Positions 1 through 8,665 of a stretch of DNA of 64,000 nucleotides are shown here, one piece after another. Source of the stretch: Chrysophaeum taylorii (Eukaryota; Sar; Pelagophyceae; Pelagomonadales; Pelagomonadaceae). Under the pieces are notes generated by a model. It saw nothing but the letters and a program-made list of their open reading frames with translations, did no database searches and was not told the DNA's origin. The stretch lies in the NCBI GenBank assembly GCA_029834535.1, contig JAQMWT010000546.1, positions 62,001 to 126,000 on the forward strand. The letters run 5' to 3'. Numbering within the stretch: the stretch's first letter is position 1; the number at the start of each line of letters is the position of its first letter. The position numbers and the translations under genes are program-made.

Positions 1-393
1 ACACGGGGCTGACGCACGTATGGCGAGTTGGCGCGTCGCCGCGGGAGCAGCGCGAATCTTTCGAAGACGCGGAGCGCCACGCCGCGTAGGTCCCATTTCT
101 CGCGGCCCACGAGATGGTCCCTCAGGTAGAACGCCGGAAACCCCCAATACGTGTCGGTGATGATCGATCCCGGGACGTTCGACCGGACTGACCCGCCCTT
201 TCTCTGGTGCCCGCCCTCGCCGTCATTCAACGCCCAACACTCGGGCTCGTCCCAGCACGTGCTGCGCGCGCCCCGAGGAGGACATTCACACTGGCGACAA
301 GCGACACGACACTCACGGTGGCCCCCAGTCGCTCGCGGCGCCGAGCACCCCGCAAGCGAACACCAATCCACGAAGAAGAAACCAACATTCCAT
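1..393 (-). CDS. Exostosin-like glycosyltransferase (GT47-type), 5' part only, cut by window edge
   Basis: This is the fourth member of the glycosyltransferase cluster that follows on the + strand, read leftward and cut at base 1. Exon 1 (393-317) encodes a hydrophobic signal peptide starting MECWFLLRGLVFACGVLG. A GTGAGT...GCGCAG intron (316-262) follows, and exon 2 starts at 261. Exon 2 carries the family block CWDEPECWALNDGEGG, then DTYWGFPAFYLRDHL and GREKWDLRG, and ends near SPY, where a GTGCGT donor suggests another intron. It is clearly more diverged than the three + strand copies, which share GEFGPQ and FYVRNHLEG. The catalytic C-terminal half lies outside the window. The intron just before the WDxPxCW block has the same place and phase as in the copy at 4574-5971, so that intron predates their separation. 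Confidence 0.8.
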
Positions 394-442
394 TGCCACA
401 GGAGCTCGCAAATTAAACGGTCAGTAAAAGTTGTGTATGCCG

Positions 443-1426
443 TCATCGGTCGTCGACCGAAACGCAGCAGGCAACGAGGCGACTCTGCAAGATGGCACCC
501 TGGGTTCTCGGTTCTCGGAACGCGTTCTTGTTGAGGAAGAGGGCTTTTAGGGGTAGTTGAGCGAGTGCCTCGGTTGGGATTGTCCCAGAGAGGTTGTTTT
601 GGCAGAGGTCGAGATGTGTGAGCCCCTTGAGACGGGCGACGGTGGCTACCGCGAGGTCGCCAGCAAGCTGGTTGGTATGAAGCACGAGACGCTTGAGAGT
701 GGGGCAGTCGGCGCGGAGGTGGAGTAAATCAAAGAAGTTTGCGCCGAGACGAACGTCGCGGAGTCGGCCGCAGCCGACGACGAGGTCGTGGGGCAAAGCA
801 GGCCCGATTAAGCGGTTAGTGTGGAGATCAAGAACCTCGAGCTTTGTCAGATCGCCAAGTAGAGTTGGAAGGGGTCCGACCAGGCGGTTCTTACCCAAAC
901 GCAGCTCGACGAGCCGGCGGTAGGCGCCAAGCTGGGGCGGGACAGGACCGGTGAACCGATTGCCGGACAAGTCGAGGGTCTGGAGCGCAGCGCAGGACGC
1001 CGGCATTACGTCGACGAGCGCTTCGCGGAATGCGTTGTTCGGGAGCTCGAGACGCATTAGGGACCCGAGTAAAGACACGGCGACGCGGGGAAACGGCCCG
1101 GCGCGCCCGAGCGAGTTTCCGGGGAGTCTCAGTTCGACGACGGTCTGCGTGATTCTTTCCGAATCGTCCGATTGCATCGACGACAGGAGGGCGCTCTTGA
1201 TGAGCGACTTTTTTTCTTTTTTTTTCTCCTGGGCTACCACCACGTGCGTACGCGTCTTGACGCCAACGCACGCGCACATCGGCTCGCCTTTTGGAAGACT
1301 GTCCCACCCCGTCGATTGCTTCCAGAGCCGCCAGTCGCTTGTGGTCGAAAACGCGCACAATGCGCGGACGTCCTCTTCCAAATCAACAAGTCGTCGTGAC
1401 GAAGAAGAAGAAGAAGAAGAAGCCAT
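443..1426 (-). CDS. Leucine-rich repeat protein
   Basis: The frame encodes 327 residues from the first ATG; a GTG nine bases upstream is less likely. After a short Ser run (encoded by a GAA/GAG repeat on the + strand) comes a region like the N-terminal cap of plant-type LRR proteins, around residues 15-60, with two Trp. About eight LRRs of 23-24 residues follow, for example LVELRLGKNRLVGPLP and LTHLDLCQNNLSGTIP. The LxGPLP/SGTIP pattern is that of plant-specific LRRs. There is no kinase or membrane segment, so a binding role is the most that can be said. A Lys-rich stretch near residues 70-80 interrupts the cap and may be an unspliced in-frame intron. The start codon is only 44 bp from that of the divergent glycosyltransferase, so the two must share a promoter region. 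Its stop lies 49 bp from the start of the co-directional glycosyltransferase at 1-393. Confidence 0.75.
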   Translation of the reverse strand: MASSSSSSSSRRLVDLEEDVRALCAFSTTSDWRLWKQSTGWDSLPKGEPMCACVGVKTRTHVVVAQEKKKEKKSLIKSALLSSMQSDDSERITQTVVELRLPGNSLGRAGPFPRVAVSLLGSLMRLELPNNAFREALVDVMPASCAALQTLDLSGNRFTGPVPPQLGAYRRLVELRLGKNRLVGPLPTLLGDLTKLEVLDLHTNRLIGPALPHDLVVGCGRLRDVRLGANFFDLLHLRADCPTLKRLVLHTNQLAGDLAVATVARLKGLTHLDLCQNNLSGTIPTEALAQLPLKALFLNKNAFREPRTQGAILQSRLVACCVSVDDR

Positions 1427-1470
1427 CGACGACACGGGCGTTACTGAGAAACAGGTCCGTTGAATTGCCC

Positions 1471-2793
1471 ATGCGAATTGCCGCGGCCCTTATTAAGGCC
1501 GTGTCGTCGTGGCAGGTCGTCATCGCTGCCTGGGACAAGCCAGATTGCTGGTTCGAACCTTCTTGCTTCGCGCTCAAGTCGGGAGAGTTCGGCCCGCAGA
1601 GGCGGGGCGGGAAGCGGCCACCCTTCAACAGCCTCTCCGGCCTCATCGGCGACACTTTCTATGGATACCCAATGTTTTACGTTCGAAATCACCTCGAGGG
1701 TCGCGCGAAATGGGATGCCCGCGGCATAAATCTGACCGTCTACGAAAAGTTTGTGACGCTGCCCCCGCGCAGCGCGGCGAGCCCGTACCTGCTCGTCTTC
1801 AAGCCGACGTTCTGCGGGTGGGCAAAGCTGTGCCCGCCGCTCGTCGAGGACCTCATCGCCAATCGCACCGACATCATTTGGGTCGGCCACGACCTCGGCG
1901 GTATGAAACTCCACCACCCGGGGTTGGTACTGCCAGGCGTCACCATCCCCGGGGAGCTCGCGACTACCATCTTCCACGCCTGGCGCTTTAGGGGCAAGCC
2001 GCGCTATCCGCACAAATACTTCCTCACGTTCCGGGGCAAGTGCCCGTCCAAGCACCATGCACACGCGTGGTACATGAACTACTCCGTCCGCGGCGAGCTC
2101 AACCGCCTCTTCAACATCGTCAATAAGCAAAACTACGGCTTCGAGCCCAGACCCGACTTACCGCGCGGCGTCAACTACACGTGCTCCTCGAGGCAGAAGG
2201 GCCGCTTCTCCGCCGACGAGATCCGACATTTTTATTACGACGGCCTTGACAGCGACTTCGCGCTCGTGCCGCGCGGAGACGAGCGATGGACGTTTCGCTT
2301 TCTCGAAGCCGTGGGCGCCGGCGCGATCCCCGTCATCGTCGCCGACGGCCTCACGCTCCCGTGAGTTGCGTATGAGATTGTGTGTGTGTTTTTTTTTGTG
2401 GTGAATCCCTCTCGTCGTAGCTACGAGAACCTCGTGGACTGGGAGAACATTGTCGTGCGCGTCCCCGAGAAATGGGTTCTCAACATGACGCACTGGAGCC
2501 AGTTTCTCCAACTTCTTCCGCGAGGGAACGACCGTAGGGTACGCTACGAAGCCCTCCGCCGCGTCAACGCCCAGTACTTTGCCGATGGTGACACGATTGT
2601 CCGTTCCTTCGACCTCTCCGTCACGCGCTACATTACTACAGGCCAGCGATTCCGCTGGAAAAACCGGGCCGTCGATCCCAACTACGATTACTACGATCGC
2701 TACCCCCTCAGCCTGGCACCTGCGCCTCGGCGTCACCGTGGGAACTCCACAATTCGACAGCATCGTGGCAACTTGCACAACTCTAAAGAATAA
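1471..2793 (+). CDS. Exostosin-like glycosyltransferase (GT47-type), copy 1
   Basis: Two exons, 1471-2360 and 2421-2793, joined across a GTGAGT...CGTAG intron, give 420 residues. The N-terminus has a weak hydrophobic signal, then the family block WDKPDCWFEPSCF. The middle carries GRAKWDARG and FKPTFCGWAKLCPP, and the centre has GHDLGGMKLHHPG and PGELATTIFHAW. The C-terminal half has the exostosin-like signature: LVPRGDERWTFRFLEAVGAG, followed by PVIVADGLTLP and a DWENIVVRVPE block, where the family binds the nucleotide sugar. Exostosin-like enzymes usually act in the Golgi lumen as type II or secreted proteins on wall or surface polysaccharides; the substrate here is unknown. The intron splitting LTLP from YENLVDW is absent from the other two complete copies, and LEHLIDW of those copies is replaced by YENLVDW. 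Confidence 0.85.
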
Positions 2794-2873
2794 CGCCCCG
2801 CCCCGCTTGCGGGTATAAATAATAACGGATTGTACCACAGTGAGGTAGGTACTACCAGAAACCTGCCAACAAA

Positions 2874-4515
2874 ATGGTTCTTGTTCGGTGTTGTCCGTGG
2901 TGGTGGTTGGCATCCTTGTGGAGATTTGTGGCCGCTGCGTGGGTCTTTTCGGACTGGCTTGTTCCCCACTGGTGGAAGCCCAACTGCTGGGAGGCCGAGT
3001 GCTTCGCGCTAAGGAAAGGCGAATTTGGGCCACAAGTTGTGGGTCCGCGGCGGCCCCCGTTCAACCGAGCCGACACGATTATCGGCGACACCGTGTGGGG
3101 GTACCCTGCGTTCTACGTCCGAAATCATCTCGAGGGCCGCGACAAGTGGGACGTTCGCGGCTTGAACTTGAGCGTCTACGAGAAGTTCGCGACGCTTCCC
3201 GCGAGAAGCCCTCTGAGCCCTTACTTGTGAGCGGTGTCATGAGGTGGTTCACTGCTCGCGCAGGTTGTTCTTTAAACCGACATTCTGTGGCTGGGAGCGG
3301 TTGTGCCCGCCGCTCGTCGAGCACCTCATACAAAATCGGACGGACATCGTTTGGATCGGTCACGATCTCGGGGGAATGAAGCTCCACCACCCGGGGTACA
3401 CGCTGCCGGGGATCACGGTGAGAACTGGACGCGGCGCCACTCTATCTTCTCCGCAGATTCCGGGCGAGCTCGGTAGCACGGTCTATCACGCGTGGCGCTA
3501 CGAAGGGACGCCGCGGTATCCGCACAAGCACTACCTGACTTTTCAGGGGAAGTGTTCTTCCAAGCATCACGCGGTGCAGTGGTACATGAACTACAGCGTC
3601 CGAGGCCAGCTGAACCGCCTCTTCAACAAGGTAAACAAGCAAAATTTCGGCTTCGAGCCGCGCGACGGTCTTCCGCCGAGCGTTACCTACGCGTGCACGC
3701 GGCGGCAAAAGGGCCGGTTCTCTGCTAAAGAGATACAGCGCAAGTACGACGACATCCTCGACACGGACTACGCGCTCGTACCGCGCGGCGACGAGCGCTG
3801 GAGCTTTCGATTCCTCCAAGCCGTCGGCGCCGGCGCCGTGCCCGTCGTCGTCGCCGACGGGCTCACGCTGCCGCTCGAGCATTTGATCGACTGGGAAAAC
3901 ATCGTCGTCCGCATTCCCGAGAAGAAAGTCCTCAAGATGCGCGACTTCCGAGATTTCCTGCCGCTCCTGCCGGGCAGAGCCGAGCTCAAGCTACGCTACG
4001 CAGCGATCAAAATGGTCCACGCTCGCTACTTTGCCGACCCCGAGACGACCGTCTGGGCCTTCGATCTCGCGCTAACCCGCTACATCGAGATGGGCTTGCG
4101 CTTCAAGTGGCACAACAAGGCCCTCGATCCCCCCGAGATCGAGGAGCCCGACCTTGAGCTCGACGACGACGACGACGACGACGACGAACACCTCCTCGCC
4201 CTAGCGTCCAACGCCACCTTTCTCAACAACAACAGCAACAACACCGCGCGTCTTACCTCGACGGGAAATATGACCTTCAACGCCACGACGACAGCGATGC
4301 ATTCGAGACTGATGCATCCTCCTCCGACTCCTGGGGTCGTACCGCCGAGGGCCATCGCCTCGTCGACACGGGTAGCAGTAGCGGCAAAGAACGCCACGCG
4401 AGAGCGCACGATACGAACCATAGGACGATCAGCAGCACCTGCAAAAGTTCGAAAACAACAGCGGCTAGAAGACCGTCTGAGATCGGCAAAAAAAAGCCGC
4501 CTCAACGGTCATTAA
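2874..4515 (+). CDS. Exostosin-like glycosyltransferase (GT47-type), copy 2 with acidic tail
   Basis: Three exons (2874-3226, 3264-3417, 3457-4515) give 521 residues. The introns are 37 nt (GTGAGC...CGCAG) and 39 nt (GTGAGA...CGCAG). The second is read through in frame if unspliced, but the paralogs run directly from PGIT to IPGEL, so it must be an intron. The N-terminus is hydrophobic and Trp-rich (signal or anchor). Family blocks are present: CWEAECFALRKGEFGPQ, GYPAFYVRNHLEG, GHDLGGMKLHHPG and LVPRGDERWSFRFLQAVGAG. Unlike its neighbours it has an extra C-terminal tail of about 125 residues with a run of eight Asp, an Asn/Thr-rich stretch with several N-glycosylation sequons, and a basic end. 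The tail may be lumenal and glycosylated. The gene starts 80 bp after copy 1 stops, in a tandem array. Confidence 0.85.
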
Positions 4516-4573
4516 TTGACGTCGTGAGGTCATGATGTGGTGAAAACGACAAGCAACAACCAAGAAATCGGAC

Positions 4574-5971
4574 ATGCCGTCCGCCACGGCCGTGCTCTTG
4601 CTAGGGTCGGTGAGCGGCTTCACGTTCGTCGAGTGGCTTTATCCGTGCGTGTTCCCGAGCAGCGGCGGCGATGGATGATCTTGCGTAGGAACTGGGACAA
4701 GCCGGATTGTTGGTTTGAGACGGAGTGCTTCCGACTCAAGGAGGGCGAGTTCGGGCCGCAGATCAAGGGAGGTCGGCGACCGCCGTTTAATCGCGCCGAC
4801 GGGTGCGTGCGTGCGTGCGTGATCTGGCAGTTTGGATTTGTGAGGAGTTCGCAGGCTCGTGGGCGATACATTCTTCGGGTACCCGGCGTTCTACGTCCGG
4901 AATCATCTCGAGGGCCGCGCCAAGTGGGACGTGAGGAGCTTCAACATGACCGTGTTCGAGAAGTTCAACCGCTTACCCCTGCGACACTGGAAGTCTCCGT
5001 ACTTGCTTTTCTTCAAGCCCACGTTCTGTGGGTGGGATCGGACGTGTCCGCCGCTCATCGAGCATCTCATCAACAACCGCACCGACATCATCTGGGTTGG
5101 CCACGACCTCGGCGGCATGAAACTCCATCACCCCGGCCTCCTTGTCCCGGGTATTACGATCCCCGGCGAGCTCGCGAGCTCGATCTACCACGCGTGGCGC
5201 TACAAGGGCAAGCCGCAGTACCCGCACAAGAACCTCGTCACGTTCCAGGGAAAATGTCCCTCGAAGCACCACGCCCACCAGTGGTACATGAACTACTCGA
5301 TCCGCGGCGAGCTCAACCGCATTTTCAACGTCGTTAACAAGCAGAACTACGGCTGGGAACCTCGGCCTGGCTTGCCGCCCGGCGTCAACTTCTCTTGCTC
5401 GGGCCGCCAAAAGGGGAGGTATTCGTCCGAGGAGCGTCGACGCATATACTACGACATCCTCAACACGGACTACGCCCTCGTCCCGCGCGGGGACGAGCGC
5501 TGGAGTTTTCGTTTCCTCGAAGCGATTGGAGCGGGCGCCGTGCCCGTCATTGTGGCCGACGGTCTCACGCTGCCGCTCGAGCATTTGATCGACTGGGACA
5601 ATATCGTCGTTCGCATCCCCGAAGCGGCGGTCGTTCAGATGCGCGACTATCGCGACTTCCTGCCGTGGCTCCCCACAGGGGCCGAACTCAGGGTGCGCTA
5701 CGAGGCCGTGCGCCAGCTCAACGCGCGCTACTTTGCAGACGGCGACACGCTCGTCTGGGCCTTTGATATCGCGCTCACCCGATACATCGAGACTCGCCAG
5801 CGATTCAAGTGGTCGAACCGCGTCGAAGATCCCCAGGAGGAGATCAACAACGAACTCGGCCTCTACGATCTCTCACCCCCCGGTGCCGACAAAAACACTG
5901 AGGACAAAGAGGCACAATATAGGACCTGGCTCGAAACGTGGACGAAAAGCCGCGAAGACCGCGACAGCTGA
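4574..5971 (+). CDS. Exostosin-like glycosyltransferase (GT47-type), copy 3
   Basis: Three exons (4574-4644, 4689-4802, 4855-5971) give 433 residues. Exon 1 encodes a signal peptide (MPSATAVLLLGSVSG). The first intron (GTGCGT...TGCGTAG) lies just before NWDKPDCWFE, and the second (GTGCGT...TCGCAG) splits the RADG/LVGDT region. The rest matches the cluster: FGYPAFYVRNHLEG, GWDRTCPPLIEHLI, GHDLGGMKLHHPG, LVPRGDERWSFRFLEAIGAG and PVIVADGLTLPLEHLIDWDN. The C-terminus is short and polar. This copy is closest to copy 2 in the catalytic part but has different intron positions, so introns were gained or lost after duplication. The role is inferred as transfer of a sugar to surface or wall glycans in the secretory pathway. 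Confidence 0.85.
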
Positions 5972-6433
5972 CGACGAAGCGAGCGGTTCTCGAGCACCTC
6001 GCTTCTGGAGACGGCGCCCCGAAGTGTCGTTCTCGAGACCTTCGTATATCGACGCGTCGCGTACGGGACGCGCATACATACGTGAGACCGCCCGCCCATC
6101 CACCTATTGTGCTCCGTCGGGGGGATGTAATGCTGCTGCGAGAACACGACGGCGAATGCAGGGTGTTACCCAACGAAAAGAAAAGACAAAACACCACGTG
6201 GTCACCTCCCACCCAGCTAACATTCGCTCGCCCCAGCATGGAACTCCACGAAAAATTTCTCGTAGTCAGTCAGTCAGTCAGTTACTCATGGGGAGCTATT
6301 GCTGCTGCTGCTGCGAATGGCACGCGCAGTGCCAGAAAGGTAGAAACACGCGCGAACAATAATGGTGCGCGTTGATCCATTCATTGACAAAATAAGCGAG
6401 GTCGACGGTCGAAGGTCTCGGTCTCTTGGGTTG
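5972..6433. other. Intergenic between GT47 copy 3 and CDC23
   Basis: The two flanking genes converge here. The stretch holds a short AGTC tandem run (near 6267-6284) and a GCT run (near 6300). I see no gene in it. Confidence 0.5.
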
Positions 6434-8491
6434 TCAGCGCCTGGAAGCCGTTGCTGCGGCGTCGGCGAGGGCGCGGATTTCGCGGAGCCTGGTGGTCGGG
6501 TCGTCTCGTTTTCTCCACACACTGCGACAAGACAAAAACTCACATGGCCTGGGCCTCGAGCTTTTCGGGACCGGCAAAATCGAGAAGCCTGGCGAGATGG
6601 AGCTGGGCTGCCTGGAACTGGCGCTGCTGCTTGAGGCGCGTCGCGAGATAAAGAAGAGCCTCCGCCGTGGGCTCGAGGATTTCGGTATCGTCGGGGAGCG
6701 CGTCGAGGTAGCGCTGGTAGCACTCGGTTGCGCGCTCCTGCGCGCCCACAGAGTGAGATGCGTGTATAAGAGCATAGGAAGCTTTCTTACGTGGTCATTG
6801 CGCTGGCGATGAAGTCTGGCGAGGCAGAGGGTGGCGTGTCCCTCGGCGTCGTCGTTGTTGGCCGCGCGCTCGTAGTGGCGGACGGCGTCGTCGATGCGGT
6901 GGAGCTTCTCGTGGCATTGCGCGATGGCGATCCACATGCGCGCATCGTAGGGGCGGAGGCGCGCAGCCTTGCGGTAATAATAGAGGGCATAAAAAAACAT
7001 GTTAAGGATCTCATAGGTCTGGCCGAGGCCGTACCAGGCGCGATAGTCGCGCGAGTTGACGTCGACGGCGCGACGATACGCCTCGATCGCGGCGGCCGTG
7101 TTCTTCATCTCGATGTACTCGTGGCCCATGAGGGTCCAGGCCGAGAGGCATTGCCGATCGAGGCGGAGTGCGCGCTGGAAATAGATGACAGCGCGCTCGT
7201 GTTGGCGCTTGAGGGAGTAGAAGTTGCCGATGACGCAGCACGTCTCGGGGCGGTACTTCTCGGTGCGAATCGCGGCGTGCGCGAGCCTCGAGAGCTCGGC
7301 CCTCGCCTCCTTAACGTAGAGGACGTTCGAGTAGATGTCGAGTTGTTCGAGACGAAACGGATCGGCAGCGCGGAGCGTCTCGAACCGCTCCTGGGCAGCC
7401 TCGAAGTCACGGCGCGCGTAGTGCGCGAGGGCCTCGTGAGCCACGACAAACGTCGACGTCTCCAGCAGTACCTTGAGCTCGCCGAGGAGTTTGAGGGCGT
7501 CGTCGCAGCGCTGCTGCTCTATCGCGACGCGCGCGACGTGGCACGCCTGGACGAGCTCGGCGCTCCCGACGGTGCCGCGGAGGTCGGGCGGTCGTCTCGT
7601 CATGGCGGCCGTCATCGCCGCCGCGCCCGGACGATGGTCGAAAGACGGAGACGTGAGCTCGCTCATGTCGAGCCAGGCCGACCAATTCCAGGGAAAAAGT
7701 CTCGCGCTCTCGGCCAGGACGTCGCGCGCGTCGTTGACCTCGTTTTCGAAGGTCCCCGCGGTGCCGAGGCCGTCGGGGAGGCCGCGGTCCTCCTCGCCGA
7801 GTTGCTGTTGCTGCTGCTGGGCTTCGAGGAAGCTTGCGATTTCCTCGTAGCCGCTCGCCGAGCGCGACAGCGCCAGCTCCTTGAGGACGATACCGAGGGC
7901 GTACATGCCGAGGCCCTTGAGGCATCCCCGCGCGCGCCGCGCCTGCAGCACCTCGCGCAACGGTTCGACGTGGCTGTTGGTCGCTCGCGCGCGCGCGAGC
8001 GGGTCGCGCTTGGCCTCGATAATCTTCTCTTCCTTTCGCTTCTCGCCCGCCAGGTAGAGAGCGTAGGCCCACAAAAAGACCTCGCGCGATGGCAGATCGT
8101 CGGGCGGCGACGACGCCGGAAGCGGCCCCCCCGCGCGCTCGACGCCCGTCAACGCGGCAGCGCACCGCGCGTACTCGCCGAGGTTGAAGAGCGTCGACGC
8201 CAGCAAGAAGGCGTCCGAGACGGGCTCGGCCTCGAGCTCGGCGAGCGTCGCGTCGCAGGCCGACGTCGCAGTCTCGCTCTCCTCCGTCTCCATCCGAGCC
8301 CCATCCTCCATCGCCTGCATCGCGACCAAAACCTCGCCATTGGGGGCCGACACGTCGCTCGTCGCCAGCCCCACGAGCACCTCGGCACAGTACCTCGCGG
8401 ACTGCTTGAGTCCGTGGGCCTGCAGGATTTTGATGGCGCGCCGGAAGTCGTCTCGCGCCTGCGCGCGACGTAGCACCACCGGGGCCATCAC
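6434..8491 (-). CDS. CDC23: Anaphase-promoting complex subunit 8 (CDC23), TPR protein
   Basis: Three exons on the minus strand, 8491-6791, 6737-6544 and 6488-6434, give 649 residues. APC8/CDC23 is a scaffold TPR subunit of the anaphase-promoting complex, a nuclear ubiquitin ligase that triggers anaphase and mitotic exit. The N-terminal part has the ARYCAEVLVGLA-type APC8 block. The C-terminal TPR array carries highly conserved runs: LDIYSNVLYVKEARAELSRL, YRPETCCVIGNFYSLKRQHE, LSAWTLMGHEYIEMKNTAAA and YRAWYGLGQTYEILNMFFYA. The last junction was placed by homology: the family has GPEKxEAxxxLREIR, which splicing from AT/GTGAGT to CCACCAG/G restores as EAQAMLREIRALADAA. Introns are 53 and 55 nt. 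The N-terminal half has extra Ala/Glu-rich and Gln-rich linkers, making it slightly longer than the usual 580-600 residues. Confidence 0.93.
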   Translation of the reverse strand: MMAPVVLRRAQARDDFRRAIKILQAHGLKQSARYCAEVLVGLATSDVSAPNGEVLVAMQAMEDGARMETEESETATSACDATLAELEAEPVSDAFLLASTLFNLGEYARCAAALTGVERAGGPLPASSPPDDLPSREVFLWAYALYLAGEKRKEEKIIEAKRDPLARARATNSHVEPLREVLQARRARGCLKGLGMYALGIVLKELALSRSASGYEEIASFLEAQQQQQQLGEEDRGLPDGLGTAGTFENEVNDARDVLAESARLFPWNWSAWLDMSELTSPSFDHRPGAAAMTAAMTRRPPDLRGTVGSAELVQACHVARVAIEQQRCDDALKLLGELKVLLETSTFVVAHEALAHYARRDFEAAQERFETLRAADPFRLEQLDIYSNVLYVKEARAELSRLAHAAIRTEKYRPETCCVIGNFYSLKRQHERAVIYFQRALRLDRQCLSAWTLMGHEYIEMKNTAAAIEAYRRAVDVNSRDYRAWYGLGQTYEILNMFFYALYYYRKAARLRPYDARMWIAIAQCHEKLHRIDDAVRHYERAANNDDAEGHATLCLARLHRQRNDHVRKLPMLLYTHLTLWARRSAQPSATSATSTRSPTIPKSSSPRRRLFFISRRASSSSASSRQPSSISPGFSILPVPKSSRPRPCEFLSCRSVWRKRDDPTTRLREIRALADAAATASRR

Positions 8492-8665
8492 GCAACGACC
8501 GAGCTCGTCGCCATCGGAAGCGCCGCGAGTTTGTGTAGTCCGTTAAAACGAGTGCCGTTGCTCACACCACCAACGGCTCTCTAGGTGAGAGGCGATGCCC
8601 AGGACTGACTGAACTCGAGTTGGTTCCGTCACAACAACAACAACAACAACAAGAACAAGAACAAC

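Noticed and set aside
6489-6543. A 22-nt mini-intron at the end of CDC23 (GTGAGT to the first CGCAG)
   Set aside because: Using the later acceptor CCACCAG gives a normal 55-nt intron and restores the conserved GPEKxEAxxxLREIR end, so no mini-intron is needed.
6791-8473. A 560-codon open frame on + opposite CDC23
   Set aside because: It is a shadow of the codon bias of CDC23 in GC-rich DNA; its sequence is Arg/Val/Glu-rich with no known motif, while the minus frame carries the conserved TPR blocks.
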